A stretch of DNA of 64,000 nt from Paludibacteraceae bacterium (lineage in GTDB: Bacteria; Bacteroidota; Bacteroidia; Bacteroidales; Paludibacteraceae): the NCBI GenBank assembly GCA_017632345.1, contig JAGBRL010000011.1, forward strand, positions 86,537-150,536, given 5' to 3'. The translations under genes were made by a program, and so were the position numbers. This document shows, in pieces, positions 9,255-17,872 of this stretch; within the stretch, counting starts at the first letter, position 1, and each line of letters opens with the position of its first letter. A model generated the notes under the pieces. That model was not told the origin of the DNA. It worked only from the letters and a program-made list of their open reading frames with translations, and made no database searches.

Positions 9255-10181
9255 ATGGAATTTATAGACAATTTAGAAGGGTTCAAAAACAATGGAGTTG
9301 TTTTGACTGTAGGTTTTTTTGACGGAGTTCATGTAGGACATCGTTTTCTTATAAATCAGTTGGCTGAAATTGCGAAAGCTGAGGGGCTGCAGTCGGCGGT
9401 GCTGACTTTTTGGCCGCATCCGCGAATCGTTCTTAAAGAGGACTATAAACCGAAACTTCTTAATTCTTACGAAGAGAAATTTGAACTGATGAAGGCTTTG
9501 CCTATCGATTTTTGCATAAGAACCGAATTTTCAGAGGCTTTTTCCAACTATCAGGCTTATGACTTCATGAAACTTCTCAAGGAGAAGCTGAATGTGAAGC
9601 ATCTGCTTGTGGGTTATGACCATCGTTTCGGAAAGAATAGGGAAGAGGGCTTTGACGACTATTGTGTTCACGGAAAGGCACTTGGCATTAAGGTGACGCA
9701 GGCGCAGCCTCTGGAAGAGAATGGCGGAATGGTAAGCTCATCTTACATAAGAGACCTGCTTGGTGTGGGCGAGGTGGCTCTTGCTTCTAAGTGCTTGGGT
9801 TATGAGTATAAGATTCATGGCAAAGTGGTGTGCGGTCAGAAAAAGGGGCGCGAAATAGGTTTCCCTACTGCGAATGTCTCGCTCTCTTGCCCGGATAAGT
9901 GCTTGCCTAAGAAGGGCGTGTATGCGGCTACGGTTGTGTGCGGCGACATCGCTTGCAACGCTATGCTTTACATAGGTAACAGACCTACGGTTGATTCTGA
10001 GGGGGATTTGTCTGTTGAGGCTCACCTAATTGGCTTTGACGGCGATTTGTACGGAAAGGATATAGAAATTTCGGTGATAAGCAGAGTCAGAGAGCAGCGC
10101 AAGTTCAACTCTATGGAAGACTTGAAGGACCAGATTGTGAAGGATTGCGAGGCGGCGAAAGATATTTTTTGCAAAAAGTAA
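9255..10181 (+). CDS. ribF: Bifunctional riboflavin kinase/FAD synthetase RibF
   Basis: A 308-residue enzyme that phosphorylates riboflavin to FMN and adenylates FMN to FAD. The N-terminal nucleotidyltransferase domain has GFFDGVHVGH near residue 20 and VGYDHRFGKNREEG near residue 120; the kinase domain has GREIGFPTANV near residue 200. The ATG at 9255 is preferred over the in-frame TTG at 9249 because of codon strength and its position after the promoter. It is a single gene, divergent from the helicase-nuclease and convergent with the expansin, from which it is separated by a terminator hairpin. Confidence 0.97.
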   Translation: MEFIDNLEGFKNNGVVLTVGFFDGVHVGHRFLINQLAEIAKAEGLQSAVLTFWPHPRIVLKEDYKPKLLNSYEEKFELMKALPIDFCIRTEFSEAFSNYQAYDFMKLLKEKLNVKHLLVGYDHRFGKNREEGFDDYCVHGKALGIKVTQAQPLEENGGMVSSSYIRDLLGVGEVALASKCLGYEYKIHGKVVCGQKKGREIGFPTANVSLSCPDKCLPKKGVYAATVVCGDIACNAMLYIGNRPTVDSEGDLSVEAHLIGFDGDLYGKDIEISVISRVREQRKFNSMEDLKDQIVKDCEAAKDIFCKK

Positions 10182-10206
10182 TGTGATGAATAGATTATAA
10201 GATAAG

Positions 10207-10237
10207 AAAAAGAGGGTCTGCACACCCTCTTTTTTTG
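10207..10237. terminator. Bidirectional terminator between ribF and the expansin gene
   Basis: AAAGAGGGT and ACCCTCTTT arms around CTGCAC, with a T-run on the plus strand and an A-run on its left, can stop both convergent genes. Confidence 0.85.
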
Positions 10238-10243
10238 TCTCTT

Positions 10244-11338
10244 TTACGGCACTGCCGTCATCTTTGTGAACCTTATTCCGTCTGTCTCTTTTATCTTTAG
10301 GATGAAGATGCTGCCGCCTTTCAGTCTCGCTCTGAAATTATCGATTCCATCGGGAGAAACGGATGTTATAAATCGTCCGAAAACATCAAATATGTCAATG
10401 CTTTGAATATTGTCAGAGCCGGATATTAGTGTCATGCCTGTGTTTGTGCCGGGACATGGAGTGCCGCCTGTTGTTCCGCCAACACAAAAGCCGCACTCGT
10501 CGAGATAAGCCTCTCCGTTCCAATATCCTATGCAGTCTTGTTTGCAAGATGAGTTTTTCTCTATGCCTGTTGTTCCGCCGGAGCAGACTCCGCAATTGTC
10601 TATCTCCGCCGTGCCGCCAATAACTCCGGAACAGTCCGGGCAGTCAGATTCTTGGAACTGCATGCCGGTAGAAACCTCATTGCCTTCTATGTACGGGATA
10701 TCTTTGACAATTATACTTTCGCCAGACACGGCTGTTAGTCTGAATGTGTACGGGCCGCATTTGCTTTTATCCTCGTCTATGCCCTCCAGCATTACAAAAT
10801 AGTTGTACATTTCTCGATGAATTGGGATAAAAGAGCCGTCTCGCTTCTGATATTCCACCATGCTTAGGGCATGCCTGAATCCTCTGAACTGGGCTTTGAA
10901 ATAGTATGGGCTTGTTCCTTCCGCATAAAAAATCTTGATGTCATCCTCCGTGTCGCAAGGCACAAAACGCCACTTTATCGGTATGCGTCCGTCTTTCAGT
11001 TCTGCAAGTTGAATAAATGCGTCGGTGCTCAGGTCAATATCTCCGTGCAGGCACTCCGGACACCGGTCAACCACCTTGAGCGTTATCTCGCCTTTAGGTC
11101 CGAGCACCCTCACGCATGCCCCGCACGCCGCACTGCTGTCATACTGGACATGGTTCATTGCGCAGTGGTAAAAATCGCCTTCGTCCACCGGAATTCCGCA
11201 GTTGCCGCCCTCACCGCCCGCAACACCGCCATACTGAGTGCCTTCGCCTTCAAACCATAGTTCGCTGCAGTTCTCTTGTTGAGCAAAAACTGAAGCAAAG
11301 GATAAAATTGTCAATGACAAAGCAAAAAAAATTCTCAT
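10244..11338 (-). CDS. Secreted expansin-like protein with T9SS C-terminal domain
   Basis: 364 residues from the ATG at 11338 (the longer frame lacks a signal sequence at its start). Residues 1-19 form a signal peptide. Residues 28-130 match the double-psi beta-barrel of bacterial expansins: GGNCG (44-48), SAACGACV (69-76), DRCPEC (91-96), GDIDLS (99-104, with D102 at the position of the key Asp) and GRIPIKWRFVPC (117-128). Residues 131-220 fit the expansin C-terminal carbohydrate-binding domain. Two Cys-rich repeats of the form DNCGVC/DECGFC..GGTTG follow (235-296). Residues 305-364 resemble a type A T9SS sorting domain (IDIFDVFGRF...). Expansins loosen plant cell-wall polymers without hydrolysis. 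The protein is probably exported across the outer membrane. Confidence 0.85.
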   Translation of the reverse strand: MRIFFALSLTILSFASVFAQQENCSELWFEGEGTQYGGVAGGEGGNCGIPVDEGDFYHCAMNHVQYDSSAACGACVRVLGPKGEITLKVVDRCPECLHGDIDLSTDAFIQLAELKDGRIPIKWRFVPCDTEDDIKIFYAEGTSPYYFKAQFRGFRHALSMVEYQKRDGSFIPIHREMYNYFVMLEGIDEDKSKCGPYTFRLTAVSGESIIVKDIPYIEGNEVSTGMQFQESDCPDCSGVIGGTAEIDNCGVCSGGTTGIEKNSSCKQDCIGYWNGEAYLDECGFCVGGTTGGTPCPGTNTGMTLISGSDNIQSIDIFDVFGRFITSVSPDGIDNFRARLKGGSIFILKIKETDGIRFTKMTAVP

Positions 11339-11589
11339 AAGCAAGAAACTAAAAGCAACTTCAATAAAAGTCAAGATGATGCTGAGAGACATTTTGTCTA
11401 TATTGCTCATGTTTGCAGAGGAAGATGCGGACATCGTAGCAGAGCAAGTGCGTGCAAGATAGACAAATGTGCTCAAAAGTATCATAAAAGAATTTCAGTA
11501 TATGAAATTTACGGAAGTTGTCTGAAATTACATATCACAAACATACTAAAAAACACTGGTAAAAGATGCGTTGGAACGAAATATTTCTT

Positions 11590-11597
11590 TACCTTTG
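11590..11597 (+). promoter_or_regulatory. -7 box of the KefB-type antiporter
   Basis: TACCTTTG is an exact match to TAnnTTTG and lies about 22 bases before the ATG at 11619. It therefore excludes the TTG at 11571. Confidence 0.6.
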
Positions 11598-11618
11598 TTT
11601 GAGAAAAGAAAAAGAGCG

Positions 11619-13892
11619 ATGGAAATACCTTCAATAATGTCAGATTTGGCGTTGATTCTGATATCGGCGAGTTTGACGACGTTGCTGTTCAAATGGTTGA
11701 AACAGCCTGTGATTCTTGGTTATATAGTGGCTGGTCTTCTTGTGGGGAACCAGTTTCAGTTGGTGCCTACGGTTTCGGATTTTAGCGGAGTCAGAGTGTG
11801 GGCAGACATAGGTGTTGTCTTTTTGCTTTTCGCTCTTGGGCTTGAGTTCAGTTTCAAAAAGTTGCTGAGTGTGGGTAAAAACGCTCTGGTGGCGTCGTTC
11901 GTTATTATTGTAGGCATGATTCTGCTTGGTTTTGCAGTGGGAATGTCGCTCGGCTGGGGCTCGACCAACAGTATAATGTTAGGCAGCATGATATGTATGT
12001 CTTCTACCACAATAATCATAAAGGCTTTTGACGATTTGGACATCAGGGGCAAGAAGTTCACAAGGCTGGTGTTCGGAATACTTATATTTGAGGATTTGCT
12101 CGCCATTTTGCTGATGGTTATAATCTCGACAATGTCAGTCAGCAAGACGTTCGAGGGTACAGGACTTGTAATTGCGATAATCAAATTGGGCTTCTTTCTT
12201 GTTATCTGGCTTGTGCTTGGCATATTTTTCTTGCCTACATTCTTGAACAGCGCGAAAAAGATGCTGAATAACGAGACTTTGCTGATTGTGGCTCTTGGGC
12301 TGTGCTTCGGGATGGTTATGTTTGCCACGCACGTCGGCTTTTCTTCGGCGCTTGGCGCGTTTGTGATGGGCTCTATCTTTGCAGAGACGATGGAGGCAGA
12401 GCGCATTGACTTTATTGTGAAGCCGGTCAAAGATCTGTTCGGAGCAATATTCTTCGTCTCTGTGGGCATGCTGATAGACCTCAATATCCTTATAGAATAC
12501 ATTGTGCCGATTCTTGTGATTTCCGCGTCTATTGTTGTTGGCCAGATCTTTTTCGCCACATGCGGTGTGCTGCTTTCCGGACAGTCACTTAGAACGGCTA
12601 TTCAGTCAGGTTTCAGCCTTACTCAGGTCGGTGAATTCGCCTTTATCGTGGCGTCGCTTGGAACGTCTCTTGGGCTGATAGACAAGTTCCTTTATCCTGT
12701 GATTGTGGCTGTGTCTGTAATAACAATATTTATAACTCCGTTTATGATGAGGCTGGCAGACCCTGCCTACGGGTTTGTTGTAGATAAGATTCCGGCAAAC
12801 TGGCTGGAAATGATAGAGCGCAAACGCACATCTACAGTAAAGGAGGAGAGCGTGTGGAAAAGCCTGCTGGCTCAGATATTGCGCATAGTCTGCATCTATT
12901 CTGTTGTGATAATCGCCATCATCGCCATTTCGGTGATTTACATAAATCCGTTCATCACTTCGTTTGTGAGCGGAGTGGCCGGGAAGATTCTTGCGGCCTC
13001 GGTCTCTGTACTGCTCATGTCTCCGTTTATCCGCGCTCTGGTGGCTAAGAAGAACCACTCCAAGGAGTATCGTTATTTGTGGGCTTTGAAAAAGACCAAT
13101 TGGATTCCGCTGGTGCTGCTGACCCTTGTCAGGGTTATGCTGGCCATAGGTTTTATCAGTTTTGTGCTGTACTCGGTGTTCAACCATGTGGGCATTATTC
13201 TTGTGTTTTCAGTCTCAGCCCTTCTGATTTGTCTGATGATGTTCTCCAAGTTGCTCAAAATGCAGTCGATAAAGCTGGAGAGAAGATTCATATCCAATCT
13301 TAACCTGAGAGAACATGAGTTGCAGAGAGCAAAAGAAGAGAGAAGCACGTTTGACAGCTCTCAGCTTGAGAAGTCTTTGTCAATATATGATTTGCACCTT
13401 GCCGATTTTACAGTTTCTGCAGATGCTCCGTGTTGCGGAAAATCTCTTATCGAACTAAATTATCGGACTCGCTTTGGAGTGCATGTGATGTCTATCATGC
13501 GCGGAAGCCGACGTATTAACATACCTGGCGGAAAAGAGATAATTTTCCCGAGCGACAAGATTCTTGCGCTTGGCACAGATGAGCAGCTGCAGAGTTTTAA
13601 GGGAGAGCTGGAGTTTGATGACTCTTGCAGACCTGATGCGGGAAATATGAAGGAGGTTAGCCTTGAGCAGATTGAGATAACCAAAGGCTCTTCGTTAATA
13701 GGTGTGTCTATACGGGAGTCTGGAATAAGAGACTCTGCAAAGTGCATGGTTGTGGGGATAGAGCGCAATGCTTGCGCTATGGTTAATCCGGATGTGAAAA
13801 CCGAGTTTATGGCAGGCGACATCGTTTGGATAGCCGGAGAAAAAGATAAGATAGAAGAGTTGCGAAGCAAAGGTACTGCTGTAGAGAAATAG
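11619..13892 (+). CDS. KefB-type CPA2 cation:proton antiporter with two RCK_C (TrkA-C) domains
   Basis: About 757 residues. The N-terminal 390 residues form a Na+/H+-exchanger-type (CPA2) core with about 12 membrane helices, including VILGYIVAGLLVGN and LFALGLEFSF. A second hydrophobic block near residues 415-550 adds further helices. The cytoplasmic tail has two RCK_C-like domains (about 600-670 and 680-755), each ending in a phrase such as GDIVWIAGEKDKIEEL. The NAD-binding TrkA-N domain of true KefB/KefC is not obvious. Proteins of this type exchange K+ or Na+ for protons in pH and osmotic control. The gene appears monocistronic. Confidence 0.88.
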   Translation: MEIPSIMSDLALILISASLTTLLFKWLKQPVILGYIVAGLLVGNQFQLVPTVSDFSGVRVWADIGVVFLLFALGLEFSFKKLLSVGKNALVASFVIIVGMILLGFAVGMSLGWGSTNSIMLGSMICMSSTTIIIKAFDDLDIRGKKFTRLVFGILIFEDLLAILLMVIISTMSVSKTFEGTGLVIAIIKLGFFLVIWLVLGIFFLPTFLNSAKKMLNNETLLIVALGLCFGMVMFATHVGFSSALGAFVMGSIFAETMEAERIDFIVKPVKDLFGAIFFVSVGMLIDLNILIEYIVPILVISASIVVGQIFFATCGVLLSGQSLRTAIQSGFSLTQVGEFAFIVASLGTSLGLIDKFLYPVIVAVSVITIFITPFMMRLADPAYGFVVDKIPANWLEMIERKRTSTVKEESVWKSLLAQILRIVCIYSVVIIAIIAISVIYINPFITSFVSGVAGKILAASVSVLLMSPFIRALVAKKNHSKEYRYLWALKKTNWIPLVLLTLVRVMLAIGFISFVLYSVFNHVGIILVFSVSALLICLMMFSKLLKMQSIKLERRFISNLNLREHELQRAKEERSTFDSSQLEKSLSIYDLHLADFTVSADAPCCGKSLIELNYRTRFGVHVMSIMRGSRRINIPGGKEIIFPSDKILALGTDEQLQSFKGELEFDDSCRPDAGNMKEVSLEQIEITKGSSLIGVSIRESGIRDSAKCMVVGIERNACAMVNPDVKTEFMAGDIVWIAGEKDKIEELRSKGTAVEK

Positions 13893-14035
13893 CGAGCAGT
13901 GTCTCTGCATGGGCAGGTGCGCGTCGCAGGATTGCGATTGCGGCGGCACGCAGCATAGACGTCTTCGCAACTATCGTGTTGCGGGATTAAAAAATGCTGC
14001 TGTATCGCCAAACGCCGTGCTCTTTCGCGGCTATA

Positions 14036-14878
14036 TTATAATGCAAGTGTAATGCGTTCCGCCTCAATCTCTTCGTGAAGAAATACAGATGCAGATTTTC
14101 TGAACTTTTCTATTGCTTCTGTTGTGTAAAATTTGCAAGATGCACTCCTGCCTATATGATTCTCCATATCGCCATGTCTTGACAAATAATTTTCAAGGCT
14201 TTTAGCCACAATTTCGCCTTGCGAAACTATATTCATCTCCTTCGGCACATACTTTCGTATCTTGTCAATCAACAAAGGATAATGTGTGCAAGCCAAAACA
14301 ATAGTGTCTATGTCCTTGTCTTGTGATAAAAGACGATCCAGCTCCTTTTTCACAAAATAGTCCGCGCCGTCTGAGTTATATTCAGAATTTTCCACCAGCG
14401 GCACCCACATCGGGCAAGCGTTACCGTTAACTGTTATGTCAGGAAAGAGCTTTTTAATTTCAATTGGGTAAGATTCAGACTGTATAGTTCCAACCGTACC
14501 GAGAATTCCCACGTGCCTGCTTTTTGTTATAGAGTCAATAGCCTCGACTGTAGGACGAATCACGCCCAGCACTCTGCGCTCATTGCCCCATTGCGGCAAG
14601 TCGTTTGTCTGAATACTTTTCAGCGCCTTGGCAGAAGCTGTATTGCAGCCGAGTATTACCAGCGGGCAGCCCAAGTCAAACAGTTTCTTCACAGACTGTT
14701 TTGTGAACTCATACACCACATCAAAAGAGCGTGTGCCGTACGGCGTGCGCGCATTGTCTCCCAAATACACGTAATCGTACTGAGGCATCAGCTCCCTTAT
14801 TTTCTGCAATATAGTAAGACCACCGTACCCAGAGTCAAAAACCCCTATCGGACCAGTCTGCATAGGATATTGTACCAT
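14036..14878 (-). CDS. murI: Glutamate racemase
   Basis: A 280-residue cytoplasmic enzyme making D-glutamate for peptidoglycan. The N-terminal motif GVFDSGYGGLT and both catalytic cysteines, in GCNTASA (near residue 80) and ACTHYP (near residue 200), are present. The ATG at 14878 is used; a second Met five codons later is also possible. It is transcribed convergently with the antiporter, separated by 143 bases in which I see no gene. Confidence 0.96.
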   Translation of the reverse strand: MVQYPMQTGPIGVFDSGYGGLTILQKIRELMPQYDYVYLGDNARTPYGTRSFDVVYEFTKQSVKKLFDLGCPLVILGCNTASAKALKSIQTNDLPQWGNERRVLGVIRPTVEAIDSITKSRHVGILGTVGTIQSESYPIEIKKLFPDITVNGNACPMWVPLVENSEYNSDGADYFVKKELDRLLSQDKDIDTIVLACTHYPLLIDKIRKYVPKEMNIVSQGEIVAKSLENYLSRHGDMENHIGRSASCKFYTTEAIEKFRKSASVFLHEEIEAERITLAL

Positions 14879-15002
14879 AAGAACGTACTTTTTAAAACTT
14901 CATCTCGATGGCAAAATTAAGAAAGATATTTAGAATTTGTTTGAATTTTGAAGAAAATTTATTTCAGTGAAAAAAGGACTTTTTTTTATTTGTTGTGAAA
15001 CA

Positions 15003-15034
15003 TTTGGAGAAGTCGTAAAAGCATGCTACATTTG
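15003..15034 (+). promoter_or_regulatory. Promoter of structured RNA/lipoprotein region
   Basis: TTTG (15003-15006), a 20-base spacer and TACATTTG (15027-15034) fit the Bacteroidota consensus. An 18-base sequence at 14957-14974 recurs exactly upstream of cvpA at 16833-16850. Confidence 0.65.
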
Positions 15035-15041
15035 CATAATG

Positions 15042-15299
15042 ATGTTAGTTGCAACGCATCGAATGTATAACTTTAAAAACATAAGTATAATTAGAAAAAG
15101 AGTAAAAGTTTATAAGTCATAAATAGAAGCATTTTAGCTTTTTTCTTCTTCCCTTTAAATTTGGCGATTTAAGTATCTGAAGAGAAATGTTAAAGTTGCT
15201 CACGCTTTAGCGTGGGCTTAACTTTATTTCTTGCAGATACAAGGTTACGCCAAATACCTAAGGGAAGCGGGAAACAAGTTAAGTTTCACGCTTTTTTTT
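15042..15299 (+). ncRNA. Structured non-coding RNA or attenuator leader
   Basis: A long fold-back spans 15148-15267. Its paired arms, from the outside in, are CTTCCCTT/AAGGGAAG, ATTTGGCG/CGCCAAAT, GTATCTG/CAGATAC, TAAAGTT/AACTTTA and CACGCT/AGCGTG, separated by small bulges. It is followed by a second hairpin (GCGGGAAAC and GTTTCACGC, 15267-15290) and a run of eight T, a convincing intrinsic terminator. With the promoter at 15003-15034 the transcript would be about 255 bases; the core alone is 120. The long bulged helix is reminiscent of 6S RNA, and a 6S-type RNA is one possibility. The other is a cis-acting leader of the lipoprotein gene starting 36 bases after the terminator. Confidence 0.6.
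15267..15299 (+). terminator. Intrinsic terminator of structured RNA
   Basis: A 9-bp stem with one mismatch, a 7-base loop and eight T residues lie immediately after the fold-back and before the lipoprotein start. Confidence 0.75.
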
Positions 15300-15334
15300 A
15301 TGCCTAAATTTAAACAGATTAAATTTCGTTGTTT

Positions 15335-15688
15335 ATGAAAGGAAAGGTTTTAATTTTAATCACATCTCTATTGTTACTATCTGGGTGTGGTTTGAAAAAA
15401 ACAGTCTCAATGTATGAGACAAGGCAACCATATTATGGTGAAATAACTGTTGTTCCTCTGGGGCAATCTATACCTGAAGGATATAAAATGATAGGTACAG
15501 GCTCTTATGGAGAAAAAGGCTTTACAAGAACTAAAAACTGCACACTGGAAGCCATTATAGAACAGGCTCGTGCAGATGCGAAAGAGAAAGGTGCGTCGCT
15601 AATAAGTATCATGAAAATAAAAGAGCCCAGCATATGGACAACATCATGTTACTATGTGACTGTATCATTCTATATAAAAGAAAATTAA
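15335..15688 (+). CDS. Small lipoprotein of unknown function
   Basis: 117 residues from the ATG at 15335 (an in-frame TTG lies two codons earlier). The N-terminus MKGKVLILITSLLLLSGCG is a type II signal peptide with lipobox LSGC. The mature part has no family I recognise; it includes an ARADAKEKGASLI helix resembling the surface loop of small YbjQ- or RcsF-like lipoproteins, but this is weak. It follows the structured RNA and terminator and is 29 bases upstream of another lipoprotein, so the two are probably co-expressed. Confidence 0.8.
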   Translation: MKGKVLILITSLLLLSGCGLKKTVSMYETRQPYYGEITVVPLGQSIPEGYKMIGTGSYGEKGFTRTKNCTLEAIIEQARADAKEKGASLISIMKIKEPSIWTTSCYYVTVSFYIKEN

Positions 15689-15717
15689 TAAGTGTTTAAT
15701 GTCAAAAGAAATAAATC

Positions 15718-16692
15718 ATGAAATTTTTTAATGTTTTTTTTAAGTTTTTATTGATAGCTTCCTTAGTGGGCTTTTTTACAACTTCTTGTAGCAAAGAAGA
15801 TGACGATGACAAAGATGAAGAATTTAAAGAAGAGGAAAAGGAAGAGGTAATTAATTTTCACGTGGATGTCACAAATTTCAGAGGCGAAACTATTTATTTT
15901 TTCGTTGAAGACGGCACTACTAAAAGCATTTTATCTGGAAATGTTTTAACATGGGATCTATCTCACAAATCTCAAACAGGTTACGTAAAAGTAGGGGTTA
16001 AATTAGCCAATGGGGAAATATTAGACCAAAAAAGCATTGGAGAAGGAGATGTTTATAAACTTGTTGTGAATAAAGAAAATTCTGACTCTGATGTGTCTGA
16101 TGATGTTGAAAAATGGAGGCTTATCGTTGAATTAACAAATCTCAGCAGCAATTTTATCTATTTGTATGTTGACGGAGAACAAACAGAAATAATCGGTTCG
16201 GGTAAAGTGTATAGTTATTCTAAAAATATTATCAATCAGTCAGAATCGCTTGTTGAGGTTAAAAATGCAGATGGAATTGTGCTATCCTCTAAAAAAGTAA
16301 GCAAAGACGGGAACTTCGTAGAAACCATAAAAGACCCGGTCTTTACTATTACAAAGATTGTGTTAAACAAATGGAGTGCGGATAATTTATGGGACGATCC
16401 AGACCCTTGGTTTGAGGTGAAAGTTGGAGATAATGTAGTAGGTAGAAGTATTTATAAACCAGACGTTGAGGACGGTAGTGTATGTACTTTTTCTGACTTG
16501 TCCATTACAGTTGACGAGATTTACTCTCAGGTAAGTTTTGTTCTTTGGGATCATGACACAGGTTATTCTTCTGCTGGCTCAACTTACATCTCTGGGCTTC
16601 AAACTACGAATTTTAGTAAATATTGGAGAAAAGACTCGTTCACTATGAGTATTTCCGATTTAGAGTTTACTGTATATGGTACTTGGAAATAA
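15718..16692 (+). CDS. Probable surface-exposed lipoprotein, unknown family
   Basis: 324 residues. The signal peptide ends in the lipobox FTTSC. The mature N-terminus is SKEDDDDKDEE, the acidic run after the lipid-anchored Cys that acts as a lipoprotein export signal to the cell surface in Bacteroidota. The first part contains two similar beta-rich stretches of about 85 residues, each including a phrase of the form NFxxxxIYxxVxxG. The last 110 residues (from FTITKIVLNKW) include WDDPDPWFEVKVGDNV and look like a C2-type beta-sandwich, which is an inference. The codons are AT-rich compared with nearby housekeeping genes. Confidence 0.8.
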   Translation: MKFFNVFFKFLLIASLVGFFTTSCSKEDDDDKDEEFKEEEKEEVINFHVDVTNFRGETIYFFVEDGTTKSILSGNVLTWDLSHKSQTGYVKVGVKLANGEILDQKSIGEGDVYKLVVNKENSDSDVSDDVEKWRLIVELTNLSSNFIYLYVDGEQTEIIGSGKVYSYSKNIINQSESLVEVKNADGIVLSSKKVSKDGNFVETIKDPVFTITKIVLNKWSADNLWDDPDPWFEVKVGDNVVGRSIYKPDVEDGSVCTFSDLSITVDEIYSQVSFVLWDHDTGYSSAGSTYISGLQTTNFSKYWRKDSFTMSISDLEFTVYGTWK

Positions 16693-16710
16693 GATTTTTC
16701 TTTTGTGAGA

Positions 16711-16750
16711 AGCAATCCTGAAGTGTTTTGGCTTCAGGATTTGCTTTTTT
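16711..16750 (+). terminator. Terminator after the surface lipoprotein
   Basis: GCAATCCTGAAG and CTTCAGGATTTGC arms with a TTTTTT tail. Confidence 0.85.
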
Positions 16751-16873
16751 ATAGATATTGCAGAACTAAAAGTCAAAAGACCCAATTGCAAAGAAAGTCA
16801 AATCTCTACATGAAATAATTCGACCCAAAGACATTTATTTCAGTGAAAAATGCTTTTTTTATACAAAGTTTTT

Positions 16874-16881
16874 TATATTTG
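16874..16881 (+). promoter_or_regulatory. -7 box of cvpA
   Basis: TATATTTG, 25 bases before the ATG at 16907, shows that the longer upstream reading is not translated. Confidence 0.6.
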
Positions 16882-16906
16882 TTCTTCAAACGAAACTGAC
16901 AAACTT

Positions 16907-17422
16907 ATGAGTATATTTGATTTTTTCGTGATTCTGATATTAGTCGTCGGATTCATAAAGGGCGCGTCTAAGGGATTTGTGCTTGAGTTTTCTGGGTTCA
17001 TTGGCATTATTGTAGGTATCTACATATCAAGGTTCTACTCAGGCCCGATGACAGAGATGCTTGTGAAGGTTTTTGGTGTGGAAAAGGAATATTCTGTGAT
17101 TTTCGGCTTTGCGCTGACGTTCGTCTTTGCTATGCTTTTGTTCAGCTTCCTTGCGCGGCTTGTGAACAAGTTTGTGACTCTCATATCTCTTGGTTGGCTG
17201 AATAAATTGCTGGGTGGCGTGTTCTCTTTGTTTAAGTACATGTTCGTCATAAGTGTATGTCTCAACATATTCGGGTATTTTAATCAGAAGGTTGACTTTG
17301 TCCCGAAAGACAAACTTGACGCGTACCTGACTTATAATCCGGTCAAAGCGGTTGTTCCGGCTGTGCTTCCTTATTTGAACCTGAATGAGTTGCTTGATGT
17401 TATAAAGAACGGAAAACAATAA
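16907..17422 (+). CDS. CvpA family membrane protein
   Basis: 171 residues with four predicted membrane helices. The conserved N-terminal pattern is FDFFVILILVVGFIKGASKGFVLEFSG. CvpA (colicin V production) proteins are small inner-membrane proteins linked to purine regulation and envelope stress in enterobacteria; their molecular role in Bacteroidota is not established. The gene is followed by a hairpin that also ends the convergent tRNA-Lys transcript. Confidence 0.88.
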   Translation: MSIFDFFVILILVVGFIKGASKGFVLEFSGFIGIIVGIYISRFYSGPMTEMLVKVFGVEKEYSVIFGFALTFVFAMLLFSFLARLVNKFVTLISLGWLNKLLGGVFSLFKYMFVISVCLNIFGYFNQKVDFVPKDKLDAYLTYNPVKAVVPAVLPYLNLNELLDVIKNGKQ

Positions 17423-17515
17423 AGGCGGATGTAGCTTATTAAAGTTTGCGTTTGTGACTTTGAGACATTTAGATGAGTAGCCTCCGAATCTGTTCGCAGA
17501 TTATACGTAAAAGCA

Positions 17516-17547
17516 AAGGAGCATTTCTCTTTCGAAAAATGCTCCTT
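17516..17547. terminator. Hairpin between cvpA and tRNA-Lys
   Basis: AAGGAGCATTT and AAATGCTCCTT arms (11 bp) separate the convergent transcripts. Confidence 0.7.
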
Positions 17548-17555
17548 CTGTTGAG

Positions 17556-17628
17556 TGAGCCAGCTGGGGCTCGAACCCAGGACCCCATCCTTAAAAGGGA
17601 TGTGCTCTACCTGCTGAGCTACTAGCTC
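17556..17628 (-). tRNA. tRNA-Lys (anticodon TTT)
   Basis: On the minus strand GAGCTAG pairs with CTGGCTC (one G-T pair) as the 7-bp acceptor. The D arm (TAGCTCAGCAGGTAGAGCA), the anticodon loop CTTTTAA with TTT, and the T arm GGGTTCGAGCCC are all intact. No CCA is encoded. The discriminator base is A. Confidence 0.97.
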
Positions 17629-17661
17629 TCCCTTGATTGCCTTGATTTCTCAAAGACAGCG

Positions 17662-17669
17662 CAAAGATA
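17662..17669 (-). promoter_or_regulatory. -7 box of tRNA-Lys
   Basis: TATCTTTG on the minus strand, with a TTG about 19 bases farther upstream, lies 34 bases before the tRNA. Confidence 0.65.
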
Positions 17670-17847
17670 CGCAACTTTTTTTAATGTGCAATTTTTTTGG
17701 CTCTTTTTTTTGACCATTGCGAAAAATATCTCTGCAAATTATGTTATGGATAAATATTTTAAGGGAGTAAAGCTCTGACAGCGAAATAAAAGAGACTTCA
17801 AGATTCAAAAAAAAGAAATTTTTTATTAAGGCTAAAGAATAATTTTA

Positions 17848-17855
17848 TAATTTTG
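17848..17855 (+). promoter_or_regulatory. -7 box of the DUF4348-like gene
   Basis: TAATTTTG fits TAnnTTTG, 18 bases before the GTG start at 17873. Confidence 0.5.
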
Positions 17856-17872
17856 GAGTTCTTATAGTAGTT

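Noticed and set aside
13893..14035. GC-richer gap between the antiporter and murI as a possible RNA gene
   Set aside because: No promoter box, terminator or clear stem was found.
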